NCBI GenBank assembly: GCA_964507405.1
Contig: CAZDPJ010000009.1
Span: forward strand, 1 to 44,880
Length of the DNA: 44,880 nt
Direction of reading: 5' to 3'
DNA from: UMGS75 sp964507405
GTDB lineage: Bacteria > Bacillota_I > Bacilli_A > ML615J-28 > CAG-313
A program made the position numbers and the translations under genes. Below are positions 1 through 8,658 of the stretch, piece by piece; the first letter of the stretch is position 1, and each line of letters starts with the position of its first letter. Below the pieces are notes generated by a model, which had not been told where the DNA came from, searched no databases, and saw only the letters and a program-made list of their open reading frames with translations.

Positions 1-66
1 AGAATTGGGGATTCTTATATGAACACAATTGGGTACTTTTATTTTAACATTTATAAAAAACGACTA

Positions 67-1562
67 TATAGAAAATTCTAGGGTGTTATTATATAAAAAA
101 AGTGATTATAGAAAGTTATCTATAATCCCTTTTTTTGCATAAACCTTTGTTATAATATTGTTGGCAAAACACTTATAGAAAGGAAAAATTATGCATGACA
201 ATATTATATCACAAAATATAAAATTATTAGATGATAAACTTATTTTTGAAAACGAAAAAGAAGAATTTGAAATAATTGATAATGTTAAATATAGAGTTTT
301 ATATGTTACACGAGAATTTACACCAATTATTTGTAAAGAATGTGGCTGTTTAGTTACAAAAACGAAAGAGTATGTTAAGCGAAAGGTAAAAACTTTTTTT
401 AACTATGATTATCCAGTTATAATTTATTATAAACAGAGGAGATTAGTTTGTGAATGTGGTAAAACAATGGCAGAGCCTAATAATTTAGTTTCTAAAGGAT
501 GTAATGTTTCAAATTATTTAAAGATGGAAATTCTAAAGCAATGTAAGTATAAAACCTCCTTTAAAACCATAGCTCAACAACTCAATATAGATTCTACGAC
601 AGTAATTAACACATTCATGAAATATGCAAATTTTGAAAGAAGGAAATTAACTGAAATTATTTGTGTAGATGAGTTTTCAACAAATATAAACTACAATAAT
701 GCTTATGCTTGTATTATAGGTGATCCAGTAAATAGGGAAATCATAGACATATTACCATCTAGACATCAAGTAGAAATAGAAAGATATTTAGATAAAATAC
801 CAAAAGATGAAAGACTAAATGTAAAAATAGTAAATATAGATATGTGGGAAGCATATAAAATTAGCTTTAGTACGTATTGTACTAATGCAAGAATAGCTGT
901 AGATGCATTTCATTGGATAAGTAAAGCTACAAATGAATTTCATAAATTAAGACGATTAATAGAGGAAGAAACAGATAATCCTAAAATTAAATCGATTTTA
1001 AGAAATCATTGGAAATTATTTAGTTTAAATGAAAACAAACTTAGCGACAATCGATTTTATAGTCAAATACTTAATAAATATATTACGAATAGAGAATTAG
1101 TAGAATATTGTGTTAATTATGAAAAACGATTAGAAGTTTCTTGGATGATACTTCAAAAAATATATAAATTTAGAGATAAGTGCAATGCCGAAACGTGTAA
1201 AGAAAAATTAAAAGAAATAATTAATGAGCTAGAAAATACAGGTCTTGAAAATATGATCAATATAGCAAAAACATACAGACATTGGTCTGAGGAAATATGT
1301 AATGCATTTTGTACATATGGTAAATATAATAAAAAAGTATCTAATGCATTTATTGAGGGGAAAAATAGATTATGTAAAGAAATAAAAGCATTAGGGTGTG
1401 GATATAATAATTTTGCAATTTATAGAGCAAGAATATTGTATATTATTGCAAACAAAGCATTAGCGTTTAATACAAATACTAATATTAGTAAAAGAAAGAT
1501 ATATGCAAAACCCAAAAAAAGAGGTGTAAGAGTTAATATCTTACACCCTAGAATTTTCTATA
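67..1562 (+). mobile_element. ISL3-like insertion sequence
   Basis: A perfect 20-bp inverted repeat, TATAGAAAATTCTAGGGTGT at 67-86 and its reverse complement at 1543-1562, brackets one transposase gene. The right repeat lies inside the last codons of the transposase, so the element is very compact. I could not see a matching 8-bp target duplication outside the repeats (aacgacta on the left, gagtctaa on the right), so either the true tips lie slightly elsewhere or the duplication has decayed. The family assignment rests on the transposase architecture. Confidence 0.75.
95..136. terminator. Hairpin upstream of the transposase (terminator-like)
   Basis: A roughly 17-bp stem with one mismatch (left arm 95-111, loop AAAGTTAT, right arm 120-136) ends in a T-run. 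It lies inside the IS between the left inverted repeat and the transposase start, where it could stop outside transcription from entering the transposase. A near-identical stem and the same loop in the opposite orientation occur at 29416-29451. Confidence 0.55.
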
Positions 1563-1570
1563 GAGTCTAA
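191..1570 (+). CDS. ISL3-family transposase
   Basis: DDE transposase of the ISL3 (IS204/IS1001/IS1096/IS1165) type, expected to catalyse movement of the surrounding element. The N-terminus carries a cysteine cluster typical of the family's zinc finger (C48, C51, C53, then C87 and C89). A helix-turn-helix-like stretch follows around residues 121-145. Candidate catalytic residues are D160 (ICVDEFST), D217 (NIDMWEAYK) and E389 (AFIEGKN). The length of 459 residues suits the family and the frame is intact, so the copy may be active. An AAAGGAAA ribosome site lies just before the ATG, and a TATAAT at 151-156 could be its -10 box, although no convincing -35 is visible. The last codons overlap the right inverted repeat. 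Confidence 0.88.
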   Translation: MHDNIISQNIKLLDDKLIFENEKEEFEIIDNVKYRVLYVTREFTPIICKECGCLVTKTKEYVKRKVKTFFNYDYPVIIYYKQRRLVCECGKTMAEPNNLVSKGCNVSNYLKMEILKQCKYKTSFKTIAQQLNIDSTTVINTFMKYANFERRKLTEIICVDEFSTNINYNNAYACIIGDPVNREIIDILPSRHQVEIERYLDKIPKDERLNVKIVNIDMWEAYKISFSTYCTNARIAVDAFHWISKATNEFHKLRRLIEEETDNPKIKSILRNHWKLFSLNENKLSDNRFYSQILNKYITNRELVEYCVNYEKRLEVSWMILQKIYKFRDKCNAETCKEKLKEIINELENTGLENMINIAKTYRHWSEEICNAFCTYGKYNKKVSNAFIEGKNRLCKEIKALGCGYNNFAIYRARILYIIANKALAFNTNTNISKRKIYAKPKKRGVRVNILHPRIFYRV

Positions 1571-1572
1571 AA

Positions 1573-1601
1573 AACAAAGAGGTTCAACGAACCTCTTTGT
1601 T
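1573..1601 (-). terminator. Terminator of the htrA operon
   Basis: A perfect 13-bp stem (1573-1585 with 1589-1601) and a 3-nt loop overlap the htrA stop codon. On the minus strand the stem is followed by a run of T. It separates the two-component/protease operon from the convergent insertion sequence. Confidence 0.85.
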
Positions 1602-2817
1602 AAGCTTTTAATACAACTTCTATTTCTTCTATACTATTCTTAGAACGGTCATAGAAAGTTATTACAACCTTTGTACCTACCGAATAATCAGTGAGCGTAT
1701 TTAACATTGCTGATAGACTTGCCATTGTTTTAAGTTTTACACCATCAAATTTTAAAATAATATCATCAGCAGCAATACCACTATTAGTCAATGAACCATT
1801 AGAATTTACGCTACTTACATAAATACCATATTCTGCTTCTCCTGCTTCATAAATGCTAGTAGGAATCTCTTTTAAATTATTTGCTGAAATAACAGCTGGA
1901 GTTAATCCACGAACTTGAGTACCAGTAATACCAAGTAATGGACGTTTAATTTCAATGTTTTTTTCTAAATATTCAGTAATAATTAATTTAACCTCATTAG
2001 ATGGAATAGCAAATCCCATATTATCAACTTTACTAGAAGTTATTTTTAAAGTATTAATACCAATTAACTTACCATCAATCGAAAATAGACCACCACCACT
2101 ATTTCCTGGATTAATTGAAGCATCATGTTGAATATATTTTCCATAAAAATCATTAGTGCCATCATTATCAGTGTCAGCTGCAATATAACGTAATGGACCA
2201 CTTACAACACCAAAAGTAACAGAACCATAATAGTCAAATCCTTCAGGATTACCTATTGCAATAACAAATGAACCTTTTTCAATTTTGTCACTATCACCAA
2301 ATTCAACTGGTTGAATAAAGCTACTAGATTCAAATGAAATACATGCCAAATCTACTTTAGTATCATAAGAAATCAATTTAGCTTCAAGTTCTAAATCCAC
2401 AAAACCTAAATAAACAAATATTTTAGTTTTATCACTAGATACACTGTCATCAACAACGACATGACGATTTGTAATCGCATAATAAGTATAACCTGTAAGT
2501 CTTGTTCCTTCATAATTTTCAACTGCTTTATATACTACACCACTACCAGTACTATAGTTATCTTCTGAGGTTGCACTACCTACAGTACTAACCTTCTTTA
2601 AAACGACGCCAATAACAGCGTTTTCTACTCTTTTAACTGTTTCTTCAACAGCATTTTCAAAATCAGTTATTTTAATATTTTCATATTCTACTACTTTATT
2701 AGTAATATCATTTTCAATATTATTAACAATATTGTTAGTTGTTGAATTAACTCCACAACCAACAATTATTAATCCAAACATTAATACAATCATTAAAGAT
2801 AAAATTTTTTTCTTCAT
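1600..2817 (-). CDS. HtrA/DegP-like serine protease, lipoprotein
   Basis: Trypsin-like S1C protease with a C-terminal PDZ domain, expected to degrade or handle misfolded proteins outside the membrane. Residues 1-21 form a lipoprotein signal ending in IVGC, so the protein is probably lipid-anchored at C21, whereas the better known Bacillus HtrA proteins use a transmembrane anchor. The catalytic triad is visible: H119 in ITNRHVV, D156 in VDLACI and S240 in NPGNSGGG. The PDZ domain covers about residues 310-400 (GIAADDIILKFDG). It is the last gene after the response regulator and sensor kinase, 17 bases behind the kinase, and is followed by a strong terminator. The context suggests an envelope-stress regulon resembling CssRS/HtrA or VicRK/HtrA, although gene order alone does not say which. 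Confidence 0.9.
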   Translation of the reverse strand: MKKKILSLMIVLMFGLIIVGCGVNSTTNNIVNNIENDITNKVVEYENIKITDFENAVEETVKRVENAVIGVVLKKVSTVGSATSEDNYSTGSGVVYKAVENYEGTRLTGYTYYAITNRHVVVDDSVSSDKTKIFVYLGFVDLELEAKLISYDTKVDLACISFESSSFIQPVEFGDSDKIEKGSFVIAIGNPEGFDYYGSVTFGVVSGPLRYIAADTDNDGTNDFYGKYIQHDASINPGNSGGGLFSIDGKLIGINTLKITSSKVDNMGFAIPSNEVKLIITEYLEKNIEIKRPLLGITGTQVRGLTPAVISANNLKEIPTSIYEAGEAEYGIYVSSVNSNGSLTNSGIAADDIILKFDGVKLKTMASLSAMLNTLTDYSVGTKVVITFYDRSKNSIEEIEVVLKA

Positions 2818-2834
2818 TCTACTTTCTTCCTTCC

Positions 2835-4337
2835 TTATTTATTATCAATTGGTGCTTCAAACCAGAATGTACTACCATGTTCATAGACCGATTCTACACC
2901 ATATTTAAAATTATGATATTCAAGTATTTCTTTTATTATCGAAAGACCAAGTCCACTTCCATTACTAGCTCTTTTGTGTCCTTTATCTACACGGTAATAT
3001 CGTTGCCATACAAATGCCAACTCTTCTTCCTTAATTCCAATACCTTCGTCAATTATTTCTACTCTAACAAAATTGTTAGATACTACTTGTTTCACAACTA
3101 TATTTTTAGCTTCACCACTATAATTTACAGCATTACTTATAAAATTATATATTACTTGTTCAATTTTGGCCTTATCCGCAACAATAAAAATTTCTTCATC
3201 ATAACTAAAAGTAATATTAAATTTAAGTTGTTCTAATAATTTTTGTTGTCTTACTACAATTGAATCAATAAACTGAGTTAAATTAAATCTTTCTTTGACT
3301 AATGGTTCAGTTCTTGATGTAATTTTTGATAAGACAAGTAAATCATTAACAAGATTTGTTAATCTCTTTACTTCATCAATAATTATCTGAATATTTTCTT
3401 GTTGGTCTTCTCCTGGGAAATCCTTCATCATCTCCGCATATCCATTAATTAAAGTTAAAGGTGTTCTTAAATCATGAGAAACATTAGCAATTAATTCTCT
3501 TTGTAACTCATCAGTCTTTTTTAATTCTCCAACAGCGAAATTTAAGGTATCATTAAGTTCTGAAATTTCTTTATATCCTTTTCCTTTAAATTCTAAATCA
3601 TTATAATTACCATTACCAAGTAATTTAGCACTAGATGTAATATCAATGATTGGTTTAGAAATTGACCTTGACATAACAATTGCAATTATAATTGATAAAA
3701 CAATAACAATCAAAGTAATATATAATAATTGAGTTTTAAGTGTATCAATAGCTGGTTTAACAGGTGTCACTCTCGCCAATAAAACAACCATATAATTAGA
3801 CTGGTTATCAGCTAACTTTACTCTTTGACAATATATTATTGTATCATTTGTAATAACATCATCTTGGTCAGTTATTATTTGTTGAAACTCAGGTCTTGAA
3901 TCATCTTTAAATACAACAAATTTAGGTTCATTTAATTTTTCTACCCCTAAATAGACTTTATCTAATTGTTCTTTACTTAAGACTTTAGAACTAAAATCAA
4001 GACCAGTACTAGAATAAATTAATGGATATTGAAGGTCATTAGTTTCATCATCTTTAATTTGCTTTAATAAATAAAGATCTGTTTCAGCATTTTCTAATAA
4101 TTCTGTTATCTTTTTTATCGTAATAGAATTAGAATTATTAAATGTCAAAACATCGACCCCATCAATACAATCATAAATTTCATTCATTACCGATTTAGTT
4201 TGTTTTATTTTAGTAGAGCGATATACTTTATCAAGTAATAAAATCTGAAAGATACAAAAGACCATTATAACAATACCAGAAAACAATAAAATATAAAAGA
4301 ACAATTTCCATTTTAAACTTATTTTATTCAATTTCAA
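2835..4337 (-). CDS. Sensor histidine kinase
   Basis: Membrane sensor kinase that should phosphorylate the adjacent response regulator. It has an N-terminal membrane helix (about 10-35), an extracellular sensing region of about 165 residues, and a second helix (about 202-222). A HAMP linker, a HisKA dimerisation domain with the phosphorylated H288 in NVSHDLRTPL, and a HATPase domain follow. N, G1 and G2 boxes are visible as NFISNAVNY, DEGIGI and GSGLGLSI. The start overlaps the end of the response regulator by 14 bases, so the pair is translationally coupled. The extracellular domain is not one I recognise, and the signal is unknown. Confidence 0.93.
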   Translation of the reverse strand: MKLNKISLKWKLFFYILLFSGIVIMVFCIFQILLLDKVYRSTKIKQTKSVMNEIYDCIDGVDVLTFNNSNSITIKKITELLENAETDLYLLKQIKDDETNDLQYPLIYSSTGLDFSSKVLSKEQLDKVYLGVEKLNEPKFVVFKDDSRPEFQQIITDQDDVITNDTIIYCQRVKLADNQSNYMVVLLARVTPVKPAIDTLKTQLLYITLIVIVLSIIIAIVMSRSISKPIIDITSSAKLLGNGNYNDLEFKGKGYKEISELNDTLNFAVGELKKTDELQRELIANVSHDLRTPLTLINGYAEMMKDFPGEDQQENIQIIIDEVKRLTNLVNDLLVLSKITSRTEPLVKERFNLTQFIDSIVVRQQKLLEQLKFNITFSYDEEIFIVADKAKIEQVIYNFISNAVNYSGEAKNIVVKQVVSNNFVRVEIIDEGIGIKEEELAFVWQRYYRVDKGHKRASNGSGLGLSIIKEILEYHNFKYGVESVYEHGSTFWFEAPIDNK

Positions 4338-5001
4338 ATCGGTAACCTACCTTTCTTAAGGTAACAATATTATCAGAATATCTACCAATTTTCTTACGTA
4401 ATGATTTCATATGAGTATCTAGAGTTCTTTCTTCTTTATTATCAATACCCCAAATTTGTTCTAATAACTCATTTCTTGTAATAGCTTCGTTTGGTCTTTT
4501 TACTAAATATAGTAATAATTCATATTCTTTATGTGTTAAATCAACTTTAGAATCATCTACATAAACAATTCTAGCCGATAAATCAATCTTTAGAGTTTGA
4601 TATGACCAATTTTTATCAATGTTATCAAGTTTATTTTTCGGATGATATCGATTTAATATCGCATTAACTCTCATCATTAATTCTTTTGGAGAAAAAGGCT
4701 TCGTAACATAATCATCAATTCCTAAATCAAATCCATAAATCTTATCATATTCTTCAGACCTTGCTGATAACATAATAACCGGAATCGAATATTTCTTTTT
4801 AATTTCTTTAACAGCAGAATATCCATCTAAAATAGGCATCATAATATCCATTATAATAATGTCAGGTGTATTTGTTTCAACTTGACTTATTGCATCTTGT
4901 CCATTACTTGCTTCTATTACTTCATATCCATTAAATATAGCATATTTTTTTACTAATTCTCTAATTTGAGCCTCATCATCTACTATTAAAATACGATACA
5001 T
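4324..5001 (-). CDS. OmpR/PhoB-family response regulator
   Basis: Two-domain transcription factor of 225 residues. The receiver domain carries the acidic pocket (D8, D9), the phosphorylation site D52 in IIIMDIMMP and the conserved K101 in VTKPFSP. The C-terminal winged helix (about 130-225) contains TRNELLEQIWG and a recognition helix in DTHMKSLRKKIG. It is first in an operon with the sensor kinase and the HtrA-like protease. A good sigma-A-type promoter lies just upstream and an AAGGAGAA ribosome site precedes the ATG. It probably controls its own operon and other envelope genes; the target genes cannot be inferred here. Confidence 0.94.
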   Translation of the reverse strand: MYRILIVDDEAQIRELVKKYAIFNGYEVIEASNGQDAISQVETNTPDIIIMDIMMPILDGYSAVKEIKKKYSIPVIMLSARSEEYDKIYGFDLGIDDYVTKPFSPKELMMRVNAILNRYHPKNKLDNIDKNWSYQTLKIDLSARIVYVDDSKVDLTHKEYELLLYLVKRPNEAITRNELLEQIWGIDNKEERTLDTHMKSLRKKIGRYSDNIVTLRKVGYRFEIE

Positions 5002-5034
5002 AAGCTTTTCTCCTTTCCATTTATATTATCTATT

Positions 5035-5063
5035 ATTTTATCACAATTCACTATTTTTTGCAA
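5035..5063 (-). promoter_or_regulatory. Promoter of the two-component/htrA operon
   Basis: On the minus strand TTGCAA (5063-5058) is followed after 17 bases by TAAAAT (5040-5035), then about 33 bases to the response regulator start. The match to a sigma-A promoter is good. Confidence 0.6.
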
Positions 5064-5169
5064 CAATTAGGTTAAAAACTAGTATTTAAATTATACATCT
5101 ACTTATTATTATATACCAAAACTTTAAGATTAACTAAATTTTTATTTATTTTGTTATAAATGTAATTCA

Positions 5170-5199
5170 TTAGAAAAAAAAACAAATTTTTAGTATAAT
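5170..5199 (+). promoter_or_regulatory. Probable tRNA-Thr promoter
   Basis: A perfect TATAAT at 5194-5199 ends 8 bases before the mature tRNA 5' end. A weak -35 candidate, TTAGAA at 5170-5175, sits 18 bases upstream. The -10 box is convincing; the -35 is not. Confidence 0.5.
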
Positions 5200-5207
5200 A
5201 TATAAGA

Positions 5208-5281
5208 GCCCCTTTAGTTCAATGGTAGAATATATCAATGGTAATGATAAGATGCTAGTTCAATTCTGGCATGGGGCACCA
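5208..5281 (+). tRNA. tRNA-Thr (anticodon GGT)
   Basis: The 74 bases fold as a cloverleaf with an encoded CCA end. The D stem is GTTC/GAAT with GG in the D loop. The anticodon stem is TATCA/TGATA with loop ATGGTAA, giving anticodon GGT. The T stem is GCTAG/CTGGC with loop TTCAATT. The acceptor stem starts with five G-C/C-G pairs, then has a T-T mismatch at pair 6-67. The gene ends 18 bases before rarA on the same strand, so both may share one transcript. Confidence 0.88.
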
Positions 5282-5299
5282 TTTTTAAGGAGTGATTAG

Positions 5300-6559
5300 A
5301 TGAAACCCTTAGCTTTTTCAATGAGACCAGTTGATTATAGCCAAATTGTTGGCCAAGACCATTTAGTAGGTGAGACTGGTATTCTTACAAAAATGATTCA
5401 AACAAAGAGTTTATTTTCTTTTATATTATATGGTAATCCTGGATGTGGTAAAACGACGATTGCGGAAGCGACATGTAGAATGAGCGGATATAAATGGTTT
5501 CGTTTTAATGCCTCAACCGATAATAAAGAAACACTAAGGCAAATAATTACAGAATCTCGTTTCTATGCTGATTCAATTATTATTGTTGATGAAATACATC
5601 GTATGAAAAAAGATATTCAAGATTATTTATTACCATATGTAGAAAATGGAACTATTATTATGATAGGTCTAACAACAGTTAACCCTTATCATGCTGTTAA
5701 CCCCGCAATTAGATCACGTTGTCATATTTATAAATTGAATGATCTAACAAGCAAAGACTTATATAAAGTTGTCAAAAGAGCATATGAAATAATTGGAGAA
5801 AATAAAGAAATTGATGATGATGTCTATGATTATTTAGTTAATATGGCTAATTTAGAAATTAGAACCCTTATTAATAGTTTTGAAACTCTAATCAAAACAT
5901 CTTCTTCTAATCATATAACATTACAAGATGCAATTAAAACAATTCAAAAAGCCAATGTAAGTATGGACGCCAATGGTGATAGTTACTATGATACCTTAAG
6001 TGGTCTTCATAAGTCAATTCGTGGTAGTGATGTTGATGCCGCATTACACTATTTATCAAGATTAATTATTGCTGATGACTTAACAAGTTTATGTCGAAGA
6101 TTACTTTGTATTGCCTACGAAGATATTGGGCTTGCAAATCCAACAATCGGTTCTCGTGTTGTTGCCGCATGTCAAGCTGCTCAAGAACTTGGAAATCCAG
6201 AAGCACGATTGCCTCTTTCAGTAATTGTCATTGAAATGGCTCTATCTCCAAAATCAAATAGCGCCTATCTTGCTGTTGAAAAAGCAATGCAAGATATAAA
6301 TGATGGTAAAAGTGGTAGCATCCCACTACATCTTAAAAATACTTATTCATTTGATCCTCGTCAAACGCCATATAAATATCCTCATGATTATCCAAATGCT
6401 TGGGTCTATCAACAATATTTACCTGACGTATTAAAAGACGCAAAATACTATACTCCAAAACCAAGTTCAAAAATAGAAATTGGTTTAATGGAAAGGTATA
6501 ATCAAATTGAAGCAATGAAACAAAAAGCAAATCAAAAAGATAATAGCCGAACAAATTAG
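5300..6559 (+). CDS. rarA: Replication-associated recombination protein A (RarA/MgsA)
   Basis: AAA+ ATPase of the RarA/MgsA/WRNIP1 family, which acts as a tetramer at stalled replication forks and single-strand gaps. The clamp-loader-like module has Walker A GNPGCGKTT at 45-53 and Walker B IIIVDE at 93-98. A sensor/arginine-finger segment follows in TTVNPYHAVNPAIRSRC. The C-terminal half contains the family signature around AYEDIGLANP and the tetramerisation domain ending in KNTYSFDPRQTPYKYPHDYP. The start is supported by AAGGAGTG nine bases before the ATG. It is the only protein-coding gene on the plus strand apart from the transposase. It converges with the next gene with one base between the stop codons, and both end inside one bidirectional terminator. 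Confidence 0.93.
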   Translation: MKPLAFSMRPVDYSQIVGQDHLVGETGILTKMIQTKSLFSFILYGNPGCGKTTIAEATCRMSGYKWFRFNASTDNKETLRQIITESRFYADSIIIVDEIHRMKKDIQDYLLPYVENGTIIMIGLTTVNPYHAVNPAIRSRCHIYKLNDLTSKDLYKVVKRAYEIIGENKEIDDDVYDYLVNMANLEIRTLINSFETLIKTSSSNHITLQDAIKTIQKANVSMDANGDSYYDTLSGLHKSIRGSDVDAALHYLSRLIIADDLTSLCRRLLCIAYEDIGLANPTIGSRVVAACQAAQELGNPEARLPLSVIVIEMALSPKSNSAYLAVEKAMQDINDGKSGSIPLHLKNTYSFDPRQTPYKYPHDYPNAWVYQQYLPDVLKDAKYYTPKPSSKIEIGLMERYNQIEAMKQKANQKDNSRTN

Positions 6560-6577
6560 TTCACTTATTATCTTTTT
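6534..6577. terminator. Bidirectional terminator between convergent genes
   Basis: A 12-bp perfect stem (AAAAAGATAATA at 6534-6545 with TATTATCTTTTT at 6566-6577) has a 20-base loop. T-runs leave on both strands. It contains the stop codons of both rarA and the convergent FtsK-like gene. Confidence 0.7.
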
Positions 6578-8255
6578 TTTCAATTTTTAGTTTTTTTATT
6601 TCAGTATCATTTATCATTAGAAGACTAATTCTTATTAAAATATCTTGATACTTTAAAAATCCTTCTCTTGTATCATCAATACTATCAATCATTAAACTAC
6701 TAAAATATCTAGAAGTTATACTCAAATCATTTTTCAAGAAAATACGATAATTAAAATATCGAATAATGCTTTCATTATTAATATTATTATCTAAAATACT
6801 AGTAATAAATAAATATCCAACATTAGTTCCTGTAATAAATAAATATTCAAGTATTTTATTTATTTCATAATCATTCATTATTTTGTCTAGACCATTAATA
6901 TAAATAATTGGTCTTTTTATAAACTCATCTTCTTTTTTATTATATTCATCAATAGTAGTATAGTTTTTATCACTTAATTTATTTAATAAATTATCTAAAT
7001 TATCTTTTAGTATAGAAAAATATGATTTATTTGTTTCATATTTATTAAAAATAGATGAAACCTGATTAAAATTACTATACAAATCTATCATAATTAATTC
7101 ATAATCCATAATCTCTTTTCTAAAATGAGGAAATAAACATAATGATAAAAAATACTTATAATATGAAGAATCATTATTACTAATAATTATTAGATTTTCA
7201 ACACAATCTACATATTTATTTCGGTCATCTTTTCCAAGGATTAAACTAAAGTTTGTTTCTTTACAATTTAAAAGAGCTTCTTTCATCGATAAATATCTAG
7301 GAGATATATTAGAAATTTCTATTACTAATAAATCATTTTTATTATCATATCTTATTAAGAAAGGTTCATTATATATTTTAGCAAGTGTTAGTCTTAATAC
7401 TTCATAATTAATATGATGATAACTTTTAATAAAAATAACACTAATATGATTACATACAATATAACTAATATTTTGAAATGATATACCTAAATGATTTAAA
7501 GCACCTCTTGTTGCTTCGATATAATAGATGATCTGTTTATTTTGTTTATTTAAATCATTTATTTGTTCTTCTAATATTTTTCTAGAATATGGTTTAACTT
7601 TCTTACGCTCAGTAATATAATCATCATTAAACTTCTTTATACAACCTTTAATTTTTTTAGAATAATTTTTGGCTCCCCCAAATCCATTTCTTAACGTATT
7701 AATTATTATTCTAATAAACTCAAATATTGTCTTTTTACAAATGAAAACAATTCCCATAAAAAACATAAACCCACAAACAATTATTGTACCTACACTAGAA
7801 AACAAGAAATACAAGATATAAAAGAAAATACATCCAATTATCCCGCCGCCTCTCATCATATTAGGCCGATAATTCTTAAAATATTCTAAATATAAAAAGA
7901 TTGTATTTTTAAAACTATTTCCTTCATATTCTGATACAAACTCATGCATAGAAAAATGACTAATAATTATTATTGATAAAACAACTAAGATAATACCTAA
8001 ATATCTAATATTTTTTATAGTAAAATGATGATGTACAAATAGAAAATAAACTCCAAGCGCACCTAACAAAAGCAAAAAGATAAAATACCAATCTCCAAAT
8101 AATAAGCGAAAAGTAAGTAAGCCATATTTACCTACAATACCTAATTTCGCTATAGATATTAAAGCAATTAATAAACATATAATTCCAGCAACTTCATATA
8201 TAAATGTAAATTCTTTATTTTTTTGTGTATATTCTGATTGTTTTTCCTTAGACAT
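6561..8255 (-). CDS. Degenerate FtsK/SpoIIIE-like membrane protein
   Basis: Protein of 564 residues laid out like an FtsK/SpoIIIE DNA translocase but apparently without ATPase motifs. Four or five membrane helices lie in the first 175 residues. A linker with a coiled-coil-like stretch and then an alpha-domain-like segment follow (about 260-335, ending in LVIEISNISPRYLSMKEAL). A motor-like domain then begins with ILGKD at 339-343. Where FtsK has the Walker A loop GTTGSGKS this protein has ISNNDSSYY (358-366). Where FtsK has Walker B VVVIDELADLM it has IIYINGLDKIM (450-460). The downstream SRTILD-like position reads SRYFSSLMID. I therefore infer a non-hydrolysing paralogue, perhaps a partner or regulator of a true FtsK or SpoIIIE encoded elsewhere. 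The start is placed at 8255 because GGTGAT precedes that ATG; an in-frame ATG 48 bases upstream has no ribosome site. The frame is clean over its whole length, which argues against a pseudogene. Confidence 0.72.
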   Translation of the reverse strand: MSKEKQSEYTQKNKEFTFIYEVAGIICLLIALISIAKLGIVGKYGLLTFRLLFGDWYFIFLLLLGALGVYFLFVHHHFTIKNIRYLGIILVVLSIIIISHFSMHEFVSEYEGNSFKNTIFLYLEYFKNYRPNMMRGGGIIGCIFFYILYFLFSSVGTIIVCGFMFFMGIVFICKKTIFEFIRIIINTLRNGFGGAKNYSKKIKGCIKKFNDDYITERKKVKPYSRKILEEQINDLNKQNKQIIYYIEATRGALNHLGISFQNISYIVCNHISVIFIKSYHHINYEVLRLTLAKIYNEPFLIRYDNKNDLLVIEISNISPRYLSMKEALLNCKETNFSLILGKDDRNKYVDCVENLIIISNNDSSYYKYFLSLCLFPHFRKEIMDYELIMIDLYSNFNQVSSIFNKYETNKSYFSILKDNLDNLLNKLSDKNYTTIDEYNKKEDEFIKRPIIYINGLDKIMNDYEINKILEYLFITGTNVGYLFITSILDNNINNESIIRYFNYRIFLKNDLSITSRYFSSLMIDSIDDTREGFLKYQDILIRISLLMINDTEIKKLKIEKKDNK

Positions 8256-8323
8256 AATATCACCCATAATATTAAACACTATTTTGGACGAATAATATGT
8301 CAAATTTAGTAATTAAAATTAAA

Positions 8324-8354
8324 AATTAAAAAAATCCATCACTAATGATGGATT
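8324..8354 (-). terminator. Terminator of rpmG
   Basis: A 9-bp stem (8333-8341 with 8346-8354) with a 4-nt loop is followed on the minus strand by a T-run. It lies 7 bases after the rpmG stop. Confidence 0.85.
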
Positions 8355-8361
8355 CCAGTAA

Positions 8362-8517
8362 CTACTTTTTATTTTTTTCCTTATGAATAGTAGCCTTTTT
8401 ACAACGTGGACAATACTTCTTTTGTTCTAAACGATCTGGAGTGTTTCGTTTATTTTTTTGTGTAAGGTAATTTTCTTCGCCACATTCTGTACATTTTAAT
8501 AAAACATTAATACGCAT
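8362..8517 (-). CDS. rpmG: 50S ribosomal protein L33 (zinc-binding type)
   Basis: Short gene of 51 residues starting MRINVLLKCTECGEENY. It has two CxxC pairs (C9/C12 and C36/C39), which mark the zinc-binding form of L33. The KNKRNTPDRLEQKKYCPRCKK core is characteristic of the family. L33 sits in the large subunit near the exit site. The ribosome site AGGAGGTAAC precedes the ATG. It forms its own transcription unit with a strong terminator. Confidence 0.95.
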   Translation of the reverse strand: MRINVLLKCTECGEENYLTQKNKRNTPDRLEQKKYCPRCKKATIHKEKNKK

Positions 8518-8658
8518 AATGTTACCTCCTAAATTCCTTATTATTATACTACATTATGAAAAAAATAGCAAGCAATTAAAAACTTTTTTTACTAACATTG
8601 CGTACTTTCTACATAACATCTATAAAAATAATAGAATATAACAATATCTTAAATAAAA

